Of a stretch of DNA of 43,405 bases, positions 1 through 7,876 are shown one piece after another. Numbering within the stretch: the stretch's first letter is position 1; each line of letters begins with the position of its first letter. The position numbers and the translations under genes were made by a program. The DNA is from an uncultured Rhodospirillales bacterium (GTDB lineage: Bacteria; Pseudomonadota; Alphaproteobacteria; Reyranellales; Reyranellaceae), in assembly GCA_902825855.1 (NCBI GenBank), contig CADECW010000014.1:3464-46868 (forward strand), given 5' to 3'. Under the pieces are notes generated by a model. The model worked only from the letters and a program-made list of their open reading frames with translations. It had not been told where the DNA came from and ran no database searches.

Positions 1-1871
1 CGGTTGTCGATCACGGCGGCGAGCGCCGCCTCGGCGTCGCTGCCCAGAAGGTCGGCCACCGAGCTGACGTTGAAGGCGGCAAGCTCCGTCAGCACGCTTT
101 GCGTCACCATCAGGGTCTCGAAGCGGTCGGCCAGGCGCTCGGTCAGCATACTCTCCAAACCGAGGCGCCGATGAAACCAGAGGGCCATGCGGAAGCCGAG
201 ATCGGGTCGCGAGATCTCGACCAGCCATTCCTCGTATCCGGCGACACCCTTGTCGCGCACGTTGTCGATCAGCCGGTCGGCATTTGCCGTCAGCACGGCG
301 ACCATGCGGCGCGACAGGATCTGCTGCTCGAACTGCTCGAGGTAGAGCTCCTTCTCGCGCGAGCACAGCGTCACCAGGCCGACCTTGACGCGCTCGTCGA
401 GGTCGAGCGCCAGATCGGCCGGCACCGCCTCGATCTCGGGTTCCCCGGCCGACGCGGGATCGGCGGCCAGGCCTTCGATGCGGGCATTGCGGCGGCGGAT
501 GATCTGGGCCAAGTGGCGGTCGACGTTGACCTTGGACAGCGCCAGCACGCGGTCACGCAGGGCGATCTCCAGGCGCGACAGTTTGTCGAGGCCGAGCGCA
601 TGCATGAACAGGCCAAGCGTCGTCGCATTGACGAACAGCGTGAACAGCACGAACAGCGTGGCCGAGAGTGCAATGAACTCACGGGTTTGCTCGGGCAGCC
701 TGTCGTTGCCGGCCGCCACCATGGCCAGCACGATCGTGACCGCGCCGCGCAAACCGCCCCAGACCAGGATGGCCTTGTAGCGGTTGTCGACCGGCTGAAC
801 GAGGTGGACCTTCTCCAGGATGGGCAGCATGCCGAACACGACCAGGGCGCGCGCCACGAAGGCGCCGATCGCCACGGCGGCCACCGCCAGGAAGTAGAGC
901 CAGTCGATCTGCAGCAGGACGTTGGCCGCCAGCGTCGAGGCCAGCACGAAGATCAGGCAGCTCGCCCAGAACTCTAGCTGTTCCCACAGCCGCTTGAGCG
1001 ACGACCACTGCTGCGGATGCAGGTGAGTGGGACCGTAGGCGGCGACCGTCAGAGCTGCCATCACCGTCGAAACCACGCCCGAGGCGTGCAGATAGCGGTC
1101 AGCGACCACAAAGGAGACATAGGTGAGCGCCACCGTGACCGAGGCGATGGCCGCCTCCGATTCGCCGAGGCGCGGTAGCACGAACATCGCGGCCCGGGCC
1201 AGCAGGAAGCCCAGCACCAGGCCGCCTAGGAATTCGCGGAGGAAGACCAGCACGACGCCGCCGGGAGAACCCGGCATGGCGGCACTGGAGTCGACCCGGC
1301 TCACCAGGATGCCGATGAAGAGGCCGAAGGCGGCAATGGCCACGGCATCGTTCAGCAGCGATTCACCCTCGGCCAGGATCGACAACCGCTTGGGCGCGCC
1401 GACGTCGCGAAAAATGCTGATGACGGCGGCGGGATCGGTGGTCGACACCACGGCGCCCAGCAGCAGGCAGACGACCAGGTCCATGCCGGTCGCCCAGTGG
1501 ACGACGAAGCCAACGGAAGCGATGCACACCACTACCGCAACGATGGCCAGCAGCAGAACGGCGTGGACCTCGTCCATCAGCCGTCGCACCTCGATGTTGA
1601 GGCCGGCGGTGAACAGCAATGGCGGCAGGAACAAGGGCAGGAACATGTCGGCGCCGACTTCGAGCTTGTCGAGGCCGACGAAGGCGTCGCCCAGCGCGCC
1701 CAGCTTGACGCCGCTGTTGATCAACCAGGAACCCAGGAACCCCATGCCCATTCCGGCGATCGCCAGCAGGACGGTGTGCGGCAGACGGAAACGCTCGGCC
1801 ACCGGCACCAGCAGGCTGACCACGACCAGTACCATCGAAATGGCGAGCAGAGCGTAGAAAGTATCGGTCAC
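1..1871 (-). CDS. CPA1-family Na+/H+ antiporter, C-terminus cut by window edge
   Basis: Reading leftward from a GTG at 1871 gives an open frame of about 623 codons that runs off the window. The first ~400 residues are a chain of hydrophobic helices. They contain the CPA1 signatures TTDPAAV and LNDAVAI, and later VWGGLRGAVTIVLA. The family exchanges cytoplasmic protons and Na+ or K+ across the inner membrane. After residue ~420 comes a hydrophilic, charged tail of 200 or more residues, typical of long CPA1 proteins with a cytosolic regulatory domain. The GTG start is chosen because an in-frame TAG lies four codons upstream, with no other start between, and a GGAGGG lies 12 bases upstream. The gene is divergent from the hydrolase remnant at 1950. 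The family call is firm; ion specificity cannot be read. Confidence 0.9.
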   Translation of the reverse strand, partial: MTDTFYALLAISMVLVVVSLLVPVAERFRLPHTVLLAIAGMGMGFLGSWLINSGVKLGALGDAFVGLDKLEVGADMFLPLFLPPLLFTAGLNIEVRRLMDEVHAVLLLAIVAVVVCIASVGFVVHWATGMDLVVCLLLGAVVSTTDPAAVISIFRDVGAPKRLSILAEGESLLNDAVAIAAFGLFIGILVSRVDSSAAMPGSPGGVVLVFLREFLGGLVLGFLLARAAMFVLPRLGESEAAIASVTVALTYVSFVVADRYLHASGVVSTVMAALTVAAYGPTHLHPQQWSSLKRLWEQLEFWASCLIFVLASTLAANVLLQIDWLYFLAVAAVAIGAFVARALVVFGMLPILEKVHLVQPVDNRYKAILVWGGLRGAVTIVLAMVAAGNDRLPEQTREFIALSATLFVLFTLFVNATTLGLFMHALGLDKLSRLEIALRDRVLALSKVNVDRHLAQIIRRRNARIEGLAADPASAGEPEIEAVPADLALDLDERVKVGLVTLCSREKELYLEQFEQQILSRRMVAVLTANADRLIDNVRDKGVAGYEEWLVEISRPDLGFRMALWFHRRLGLESMLTERLADRFETLMVTQSVLTELAAFNVSSVADLLGSDAEAALAAVIDN

Positions 1872-1949
1872 CTGACGAGCCTACCCTCCGGCTTTTGCTC
1901 CTTGGACCTCGTGTCGACCGAACGGCCGCCTCGTTTTATAACCTCGGCG

Positions 1950-2139
1950 ATGGCCAAGGTGGCAGTCTTCATTCACGAGGTGTGGGGCACCCCGGACGTC
2001 TGGCGGAACTGGCGGCCGTTTCGGGAAGCCCCCGGCTGGCACGCAATCGCGCCCTCGTTGCGCCACCATGACGCCCGACCGCTTGCCCCGCCAGCCGGTC
2101 TTGGCACGACAAGTCTCGGGAACTATGTGGCGGATGTCA
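1950..2139 (+). pseudogene. Remnant of an alpha/beta hydrolase (N-terminus only)
   Basis: An ATG at 1950 opens about 63 codons resembling the start of lysophospholipase-type alpha/beta hydrolases: VAVFIHEVWGTPDVWRNW, then APSLRHHD and GLGTTSLGNYVADV. After this the frame stays open to about 2303, but the protein turns into low-complexity sequence with no hydrolase features. The nucleophile elbow (GxSxG) and the catalytic Asp and His are absent. The oxyanion-hole motif, normally HG, reads HE. I infer a gene truncated by deletion near 2140 with its stump decaying. It may instead be a short unrelated ORF, but the family resemblance of the first 60 residues is good. Confidence 0.55.
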
Positions 2140-2299
2140 CAAAGACGACCGAGGGCATCCCGTGCAATAGGGGCTGGTGGCACAAGGCGCATCGAGAACC
2201 GGCGGCAGGCAACCGGGCTCCATGCCACCTTCGTGTACCATCCGGGCCGTGCGTTGCTCGAGATTGGCGTCCCCTGGCACGGCGGCAAGCTGGGCTAGA

Positions 2300-2776
2300 A
2301 TGATGGCCGTTGTCGACCTTGACGAGTTGAAGACCTTGGTACCGGCTGGCCGGTTGATGGCGCTCGATGTCGGCACCAAGACCATCGGTGTCGCCACCTC
2401 CGATGCCTTGCGCATGCTGGCGACGCCGCTCACGACGCTGAAACGCGGCAAGCTCGCCGTCGATCTCGCGACCCTGGGCGATCTCGCCAGGAAGCATGAG
2501 ATCAAAGCGCTGGCGATCGGCCTGCCGCTCAACATGGACGGCACCGAGGGTCCGCGCTGCCAATCGGTTCGCCAGTTCGCGACCAACATCGCCAACCACG
2601 GCCCGCCAGCTCTCGCTTCCCTGCCCGTCGTCTTCCAGGACGAGCGATTGAGCACCGCCGCCGTGACACGCGGCATGATCGAGGACTACGACATGAGCCG
2701 CGCCAAACGCGCCGAGCGCGTCGATGCCGCGGCAGCGGCGTGGATCCTGGAAAGCGCGCTGGCGCGACTGAGATGA
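2300..2776 (+). CDS. ruvX: RuvX/YqgF Holliday junction resolvase family nuclease
   Basis: A 158-residue RNase H-fold protein of the YqgF/RuvX family, linked to 16S rRNA 5' maturation and proposed as a Holliday junction resolvase. Visible motifs are ALDVGTKTIGVA (catalytic Asp23), GLPLNMDG (74-81), DERLST (Glu115) and RVDAAAAAWIL (Asp142), so the acidic catalytic set is complete. The length is normal for the family. The start is one of two adjacent ATGs (2300 or 2303). An AT-rich TAGAAT overlaps the start, and no clear Shine-Dalgarno is visible. In many alphaproteobacteria ruvX directly precedes pyrB; here 8.4 kb separates them. It ends 10 bases from the convergent cytochrome peroxidase gene. 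Confidence 0.93.
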   Translation: MMAVVDLDELKTLVPAGRLMALDVGTKTIGVATSDALRMLATPLTTLKRGKLAVDLATLGDLARKHEIKALAIGLPLNMDGTEGPRCQSVRQFATNIANHGPPALASLPVVFQDERLSTAAVTRGMIEDYDMSRAKRAERVDAAAAAWILESALARLR

Positions 2777-2786
2777 ACCTATCCCG

Positions 2787-3950
2787 TCAAGGGCACAGCG
2801 GAGGCGGTGGAGGTCGAGCCGCCACGTCGGCCGAGAGCGTGCGCAGGAAGGCGACGAGGTCGGCGCTTTGCTCCGCCGTGAGCGCCAGCGGGCGGACCAG
2901 CGGTAGCGCATCGCTGTGCAGGCGATCGGGGCTCACCTCGGAATAATGCTTCACGACGTCCTCGAGCGTCGCGAAATGGCCGTTGTGCATGAATGGGCCC
3001 GCGCCCGTCTGGCGCAGGCTGGGCACGCGGAACTCGCCGAAGTTACTGTGCAGGCGCTGCACGTGCCTGGTGCGCAATGCGCTGACCCCCGACGCATCGT
3101 CGTTGTGCCTGCTCAGAAGATTGAAGGTGCTGTTGGCGAGCTTGCTGAGCCCGTCCAGCCGACCGGGATCGACCTCGCCTGGCCGGATGAAGAACGGGAT
3201 GCCGACATCGCCGAACTCGCCATTGGTGAAGCGCGGCCCGAAATGGCAAGCCGAGCAATTGGCCTCAAGGAAGATTTTCAACCCGCGCTGGGCTGCCTGC
3301 GGATAGCGCGCCATGGCCTCGCGATCGCCGGCAACCACGGCGTCGCGGAAAGCATCGAACGGCGCCCGCGGGCTGACCAGCGTCGCCTGGAATGCAGCCA
3401 ATGCCTTGGCCGCGTCGACCAGAAGCTTCTCATCGTCACCACTGGGCTTGTGCCCGAAGGCGCGCTCGTAGCCGCAGGCGAGCGCCTTGTCCTCACGCAG
3501 CAGGGCGGCGACGCGACCGGCATCACCCGCCATCTCTCGTGGATCGAGGATCGGCCGGATCGACTGCGACCAGAGCGAATCCCCCGCACCGTCCCAACCG
3601 AACCAATAGGCATATCCCACGTTCCACAGCGACGGCGTGCGCCGGTCGAGCTCGGTCCGCCCTATCGCCCTGGCGCGCCCGTCGTTCCAGTCCCGGCCGG
3701 CGACATGGCAGCTGGAACAGCTCATGGCGCCGTCGGCGGACAGTCGCGGCTCGTTGAACAGCTGTTCGCCCAGCACAATGGCGTTGGCCATGCCGGCGAC
3801 GCGGTTGGACGGATCGCGCGGCGCCGGCGGCGGCCAGGGGCCGTGGCGGGCAATCGCCCTCACCTCTTCTTCGGACCATTGCACCGGCGGTTGCGCGACG
3901 GCCGCCGCCGCCAGCGCCATCATCACCACTCCGCTCAGCCAGCGTTTCAC
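2787..3950 (-). CDS. Diheme cytochrome c peroxidase (MauG/CCP family), exported
   Basis: A 387-residue protein with an N-terminal signal peptide (cleavage after about residue 19) and two heme c sites, CSSCH (78-82) and CSACH (232-236). This is the layout of bacterial diheme cytochrome c peroxidases and MauG-like enzymes, which reduce H2O2 or oxidise protein or small-molecule substrates in the periplasm. Further family marks are TPSLWNVGYAYWFGWDG after the first heme and FRVPSLRQTGAGPFMHNG near 320. The C-terminus ends in a proline run. The GTG start overlaps the stop of the upstream YtkA/FixH-like gene as GTGA, so it is last in a four-gene coupled operon. Peroxidase and MauG-type activity cannot be separated from sequence alone. 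Confidence 0.9.
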   Translation of the reverse strand: MKRWLSGVVMMALAAAAVAQPPVQWSEEEVRAIARHGPWPPPAPRDPSNRVAGMANAIVLGEQLFNEPRLSADGAMSCSSCHVAGRDWNDGRARAIGRTELDRRTPSLWNVGYAYWFGWDGAGDSLWSQSIRPILDPREMAGDAGRVAALLREDKALACGYERAFGHKPSGDDEKLLVDAAKALAAFQATLVSPRAPFDAFRDAVVAGDREAMARYPQAAQRGLKIFLEANCSACHFGPRFTNGEFGDVGIPFFIRPGEVDPGRLDGLSKLANSTFNLLSRHNDDASGVSALRTRHVQRLHSNFGEFRVPSLRQTGAGPFMHNGHFATLEDVVKHYSEVSPDRLHSDALPLVRPLALTAEQSADLVAFLRTLSADVAARPPPPPLCP

Positions 3951-4348
3951 TTCACGATCAACTCATGGCTCAGCCGCTCGCTCTCCTCGCCGGCGCGCAC
4001 GTCGATGGCGAGTTCCCAGCGGCCCGGCATGTGGAACAACATGCCGTCGACGCGATAGCGGCCATCGCCCATGGACACGATGGTCGGAGCGTAGTTCATC
4101 CGGTGCTTGTGGTCGGGCATCTGGGCATCGAGCGCCACCAGCTCGGCCGGCTTGTCGTTCTTGGTGCAGACGTTGAACAGCAGCGAAAACGGCTCGCCGA
4201 CCTCGATGCGCAACGGCTCGGGCCGGAAGGCGATGAGATAGTGACTGGAGAACACAACGATGCCGGTGCCGCGCCCGAGGTCGAGAGGGCAATCCGCCCA
4301 GGCCGGAAAGGTGGTGAGCAGCGCAATGAGGGCTGCGAGGAGCCTCAT
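3947..4348 (-). CDS. Small exported FixH/YtkA-like protein
   Basis: A 133-residue protein with a signal peptide (MRLLAALIALLTTFPAWA) followed by a beta-rich domain of the YtkA/FixH-like type. Typical features are a central PEPLRIEVGEPFSLLFNV strand, a segment with MPDHKHRMNY and a closing FHMPGRWELAIDV. Family members sit in the periplasm near metalloproteins, and some bind copper; here His and Met residues around MPDHKHRMNY could do so. I chose the start at 4348 because it gives the signal peptide and forms an ATGA overlap with the amidohydrolase stop. A longer upstream frame would bury the signal peptide. It overlaps the cytochrome peroxidase start downstream, which suggests it works with that heme protein. 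The exact role is unknown. Confidence 0.8.
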   Translation of the reverse strand: MRLLAALIALLTTFPAWADCPLDLGRGTGIVVFSSHYLIAFRPEPLRIEVGEPFSLLFNVCTKNDKPAELVALDAQMPDHKHRMNYAPTIVSMGDGRYRVDGMLFHMPGRWELAIDVRAGEESERLSHELIVK

Positions 4349-5181
4349 TGGCCGCTGCCGAGCTTGCTGCCGAACAGACGATCGCCGTTCTCGTAGGCGA
4401 TCTTGCGCGCGACGTCCGGCGGCAGGTCGCTGAGCCACTGGCGCGACCAGCGCGCATGCTCGACCACGTAATGCCACCGCTCCGGCGTGAAGGTGTCGGT
4501 GCCGACGACAAACCGGTCGGGAAATTCCAGGAAGGCCTCTCGCCAGCCCGGCGCCACCTTGCCGTTCGAGGCGTGCGAAGTGAGGAAGGCGAGATCACAC
4601 CACAGCGTCGAATAGCGCCGCAGCATCTCGCGCACCTTTTCCGGCCGCTCGAAGCCCGAGTGCGCCCACAGCACGCGCGCCGTCGGATCCTGCTGGAAGT
4701 GGCGCTGGACCGCGTCGGCGTCTGAATGCGAATGCAGGTAGAGCCCGTACTTCTTGGCGAGCTCGACCACCTTTCGCATGTTGGGCAGGTCGGCATCGGC
4801 CCCGAAGATATGGAACTCGCCGATCGCCACGTACCTGCGCTTGGAAAGCATGTCCTCGAGGAAGCCGATGATCGTCGGATCCTTCGCCCAGGTCGACAGC
4901 TCGCCGCGTGAGCGATAGGGCCTGAGCTCTGGCACGATCACCGAGGGCGCCACGTCCTGCAGCATCCTGGTGCCCTCGTTGTTCGAGCTCGACACCATCG
5001 CGCGCTTGACGCCTGCAGCCTTCAGGATCTCGACGACCTGCCTGGGCGGCACGACCTCCCACGCATCGTGGCTGTAGTGCATGTGGGCATCGAAGATCGG
5101 CAGCTCCTGGTCGGCCGAGGCTGTGCCGGCCGCAGCGAGCAGACTGACGAAAGCGAGGAGCGCGCGCATGTGAGGTCCCAT
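4345..5181 (-). CDS. Exported amidohydrolase-family (TIM-barrel) metal hydrolase
   Basis: A 278-residue protein of the amidohydrolase 2 type with a signal peptide (MRALLAFVSLLAAAGTASA), hence probably periplasmic. Likely metal or catalytic residues are the HxH at 33 and 35 (FDAHMHY), Glu122 (GEFH), His150/His152 (LHSHSD), His174 (WAHSG) and Asp229 (VGTDTF), so the active site looks intact. Two starts are possible: ATG 5181, which overlaps the stop of the oxygenase gene as ATGA, or ATG 5169, which begins the signal peptide directly. The substrate is unknown; relatives hydrolyse or decarboxylate cyclic and aromatic compounds. Its neighbours are an Fe(II) oxygenase upstream and an exported heme protein downstream. 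Confidence 0.85.
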   Translation of the reverse strand: MGPHMRALLAFVSLLAAAGTASADQELPIFDAHMHYSHDAWEVVPPRQVVEILKAAGVKRAMVSSSNNEGTRMLQDVAPSVIVPELRPYRSRGELSTWAKDPTIIGFLEDMLSKRRYVAIGEFHIFGADADLPNMRKVVELAKKYGLYLHSHSDADAVQRHFQQDPTARVLWAHSGFERPEKVREMLRRYSTLWCDLAFLTSHASNGKVAPGWREAFLEFPDRFVVGTDTFTPERWHYVVEHARWSRQWLSDLPPDVARKIAYENGDRLFGSKLGSGQ

Positions 5182-5813
5182 CAGTGTCGGGCTTTGGCTG
5201 CCCAGCCATAGTTGAAGCTAATCGAGATGCGCTCGCCGGAGAAGCGGGCGGGCGGCACTTCATGACGCAACCAGCTCTCGAACAGCAGCAGATCACCGGC
5301 CTTGGCCGGCAGGCTCACGAAGGAGTGAAAGCTCCTGGGCGCGTCGCGCCGGCGCGGCGGCGTCGCCATGTGCAGGCCGAGCCGCGGATCCTCGAACTTT
5401 AGGGCGCCTGCCCCTTTGGGCACTTCCACGTAATAGGTGCCACTGATGAAGGATGTGGGATGGAGATGCAGCGAATGCACCACGCCCGCCGGCATGACGT
5501 TCGCCCAGCAATCGGTCATGGCGAGCGAGCGGCCTGCGAGGTCGTAGTGCAGCGAGCGGACGAAGCCCTTGACGTGCGGGTCGATCCGCCGACGCAGGCG
5601 GGCGAACAGCGAAGAAAAGAGATGCAGGCGGTCGAGCGAGCCGTAGGAGGTGTAGCCGCCGAGATAGTGCTGGGCCGACCAGCGCCGGCCGGCCGCGTCC
5701 GAGACGGCGAGCGAGCGGCATTCGTCGGCCAGGTCCTGGGTGAGCCGGCGGTGGTCGGGTCCGGCGATCGGTTCTCGGTAGATCAGCGTCGGGAAAAGGG
5801 CATGGATCGCCAT
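5181..5813 (-). CDS. Putative 2-oxoglutarate/Fe(II) oxygenase (TIGR02466-like)
   Basis: A 210-residue cytosolic protein (no signal peptide) matching the small 2OG-Fe(II) oxygenase family typified by TIGR02466. The metal-binding end shows HSLHLHPTSFISGTYYVEVP (His113, His116 and His118 are candidate ligands), then LLFESWLRHEV (His184) and RISISFNYGW, where Arg195 would bind 2-oxoglutarate. These enzymes hydroxylate an unknown substrate using O2 and 2-oxoglutarate. The ATG at 5813 begins MAIHALFPTLIY, the usual family start; an upstream in-frame ATG would overlap the divergent promoter region. It is first in the leftward operon and overlaps the amidohydrolase start by five bases. Confidence 0.85.
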   Translation of the reverse strand: MAIHALFPTLIYREPIAGPDHRRLTQDLADECRSLAVSDAAGRRWSAQHYLGGYTSYGSLDRLHLFSSLFARLRRRIDPHVKGFVRSLHYDLAGRSLAMTDCWANVMPAGVVHSLHLHPTSFISGTYYVEVPKGAGALKFEDPRLGLHMATPPRRRDAPRSFHSFVSLPAKAGDLLLFESWLRHEVPPARFSGERISISFNYGWAAKARH

Positions 5814-5859
5814 GACTCGATTATCGGTCAAGCCGGCGGACCGTGCTATGGTCGTCGCC
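5814..5859. promoter_or_regulatory. 46-bp divergent intergenic region between two oxygenase operons
   Basis: Only 46 bases separate the starts of the leftward 2OG-Fe(II) oxygenase and the rightward PhyH-like dioxygenase. The two promoters must overlap each other or lie partly inside the genes. I see no convincing -35/-10 pair and no palindrome. The calls rest on the geometry alone. Co-regulation of the two operons is an inference. Confidence 0.4.
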
Positions 5860-6744
5860 ATGCTCACCGACCAGCAGATCGAGACCTACAGGCGCGACGG
5901 CTATCTGGTGATCCCGCGCCTGATCCAGGGCCAGCAGCTCACCGAGCTGCGCGACCTCACCGACCGCATCGTCGCCGAAGCGCGTGGCGTTACGGCGAAC
6001 GACGATCTCTACGACCTTGAAGCCAGCCACAGCGCCGCGCTGCCACGGGTGCGCCGGCTGAAACCCGTGATCTTCAAGCGCTACGCCTTCTTCCATGCGC
6101 TGGCGCGCGACCCCAAGATCACGTCGATCCTCTCGCAGCTGCTGGGACCGGCGATTCGCCAGCATGGCGGCAAGCTCAACATGAAGTCGGCAGGCTACGG
6201 CTCGCCCGTCGAATGGCACCAGGACTGGGCGTTCTATCCCCACACCAACGACGATGTGCTCGCGACCGGCATCTATCTCGACGACTGCGACATGGACAAC
6301 GGCGCGCTGATGGTGATTCCGGGCAGCCACCATGGCCCGACCTGGGACCATCATGCCGAGGGCCGCTTCTGCGGCGCGATGAACCCCGATGCCTGCGACA
6401 TCGACTTCGACAAGGCGGTGCCGCTCACCGGCCCGGCTGGCTCCATGACCATCCATCACGTCCGCCTGGTGCACGGCTCGGCGCTCAACCGCTCCAACCG
6501 GCAACGCCGCCTGCTGCTGCACGAATACACGGCCGCCGACGCCTGGCCGCTGCTGGGCGTGGCCAATTTCGAGGAGTTCAACAGCCGCATGGTGCTGGGC
6601 GATCCGACCATCGAGCCACGCGTCGTCGCCGCCCCCATCCGCATGCCGATGCCGCCGGCCGACCATCAGGGCTCGATCTACGAGAACCAGCGCGGGACGG
6701 GCCGCCGCTTCTTCGAAACCTACGAAGAAGGCGTACGCGTCTGA
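5860..6744 (+). CDS. Phytanoyl-CoA dioxygenase (PhyH)-family protein
   Basis: A 294-residue non-heme Fe(II)/2-oxoglutarate dioxygenase of the PhyH family. The iron ligands are visible as His120 and Asp122 (EWHQDWAFYPHTND) and His205 (VRLVHGSALNRS), with downstream arginines able to hold 2-oxoglutarate. GALMVIPGSHHGP (148-160) is a hallmark of the family. Members hydroxylate lipids, ectoine-like solutes or secondary metabolites; the substrate cannot be inferred. I selected ATG 5860 (MLTDQQIETYRRDGY) because it matches the usual family N-terminus; no strong Shine-Dalgarno is visible. It heads the rightward operon, followed with overlap by cytochrome b561. Confidence 0.88.
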   Translation: MLTDQQIETYRRDGYLVIPRLIQGQQLTELRDLTDRIVAEARGVTANDDLYDLEASHSAALPRVRRLKPVIFKRYAFFHALARDPKITSILSQLLGPAIRQHGGKLNMKSAGYGSPVEWHQDWAFYPHTNDDVLATGIYLDDCDMDNGALMVIPGSHHGPTWDHHAEGRFCGAMNPDACDIDFDKAVPLTGPAGSMTIHHVRLVHGSALNRSNRQRRLLLHEYTAADAWPLLGVANFEEFNSRMVLGDPTIEPRVVAAPIRMPMPPADHQGSIYENQRGTGRRFFETYEEGVRV

Positions 6745-7295
6745 GCGCCTCTTCCGGCGGACAGCCGACCTATCACCCCGCCGCCCAGGCAGTGCACTGG
6801 ATCACTGCCGCCGCAGTGATCGGCATGCTGGGCGTCGGGCTGTGGATGACCGGCCTGCCGCTCGGCTTCACCAAGCTCTACGCCTACAACTGGCACAAGT
6901 GGGTCGGCCTCGCCGTGCTGGTGCTTACCGTCGGCCGCCTGCTGTTGCGCTGGCGTCATCCGCCGCCGCCGCTGCCCCGCACCTTCGTGCGCTGGCAAGT
7001 CGTCCTGGCGCCGATGGCACACTGGACACTGTTGCTCCTGCTGCTCGCCATGCCGATCAGCGGCTGGTTCATGAGCTCTGCCGCGGGTGTCAGCGTGATC
7101 TGGTTCGGCCTGCTGGCGCTGCCCGACCTCGTTCCGCGCGACCAGGACCTTTTCGAGACGCTCAAGACCACACACTATGTTCTGTCGCGTTTGCTGATCG
7201 CCGTGCTGATCCTTCACGTCGCCGCCGTCGTGCATCACGATGTCCTGCGGCGGGACGGTGTATTCCGGCGTATGTGGCCTTCCGGAGGAAGCTGA
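6741..7295 (+). CDS. Cytochrome b561 family membrane protein (start uncertain)
   Basis: A four-helix inner-membrane cytochrome b561 of the prokaryotic di-heme type, which passes electrons between the quinone pool and periplasmic partners. Likely heme-ligand histidines occur in AVHWITAAA (helix 1), YNWHKWVG (helix 2), APMAHWTLL (helix 3) and LILHVAAVVHHD (helix 4). The start is a problem: family sequence begins by HPAAQAVHW (codons from 6774), but no ATG, GTG or TTG lies in frame for a long way upstream. The options are CTG 6741, which overlaps the PhyH stop as CTGA, or GTG 6792, which trims the conserved N-terminus. The end overlaps the YceI start as TGATG. A cytochrome b561 next to YceI is a common pairing. 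Confidence 0.85.
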   Translation: MSASSGGQPTYHPAAQAVHWITAAAVIGMLGVGLWMTGLPLGFTKLYAYNWHKWVGLAVLVLTVGRLLLRWRHPPPPLPRTFVRWQVVLAPMAHWTLLLLLLAMPISGWFMSSAAGVSVIWFGLLALPDLVPRDQDLFETLKTTHYVLSRLLIAVLILHVAAVVHHDVLRRDGVFRRMWPSGGS

Positions 7296-7876
7296 TGCGC
7301 CGCTGGTGCGCCCTCGCCTGTCTGATCCTGCTGCCATTGCCGTCGCTCGCCGGGCCGCAGGACGCCTGGACGGTCGATGCCAAGGCAAGCTCACTGGCCT
7401 TCAGCGTCGCCCAGGTAGGCGCGATCGTGAGCGGCCGCTTTCCCACCTGGACAGGCGAGATCGTGCTCGACCCCGCCGCGCTCGCCGGCGCGCGCATCGA
7501 CATCAGGATCGACACGCGACCAGTCTCGACCAACAACCGCGACGTCGATTCGCTGATGAAGGGCCCGAACTTCCTCGACGTCCAGAAGTTCCCCGAGGCG
7601 CGCTTCGTGTCGACTTCCATCTCGCGCAACGGCGACCGCTACGAGGCGCGCGGCAAGCTCACGATCCGCGACGTCACGCGCGATGCAGTGCTGCCCTTCA
7701 CCCTCGCGATTACCGACGATCCCTCGCAGTCCGGCCGCGTGCGCGCCACCGCCCGCGGCCGCATTGTCCTGAAGCGGCTCGACTATGGTGTCGGCCAGAA
7801 CGAATGGGCGGCCACCGGACAGGTCGCCAACGAAGTGACTGTCGATCTCAACGTCGTGGCCGGCCGCGGCAAATGA
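7295..7876 (+). CDS. YceI-family periplasmic lipid-binding protein
   Basis: A 193-residue protein with a signal peptide (cleaved after LPSLA, about residue 19) and a YceI lipocalin-like barrel. YceI proteins bind polyisoprenoids such as quinone-like molecules in the periplasm. Typical features are DAWTVDAKASSLAFSV, GRFPTWTGEIVLDP, then FLDVQKFPEARFVS and GKLTIRDVTRDAVLPF. A GGAGGA at 7284-7289 gives a good Shine-Dalgarno. The start overlaps the cytochrome b561 stop as TGATG and the stop overlaps the next start as ATGA. The pairing with b561 suggests a shared quinone- or lipid-linked redox job. Confidence 0.92.
   Translation: MRRWCALACLILLPLPSLAGPQDAWTVDAKASSLAFSVAQVGAIVSGRFPTWTGEIVLDPAALAGARIDIRIDTRPVSTNNRDVDSLMKGPNFLDVQKFPEARFVSTSISRNGDRYEARGKLTIRDVTRDAVLPFTLAITDDPSQSGRVRATARGRIVLKRLDYGVGQNEWAATGQVANEVTVDLNVVAGRGK

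Noticed and set aside
2123..2911. 262-codon open frame on the minus strand across ruvX
   Set aside because: It is antisense to ruvX, whose motifs are complete, and its protein is Arg/Ala/Gly-rich nonsense created by GC bias.
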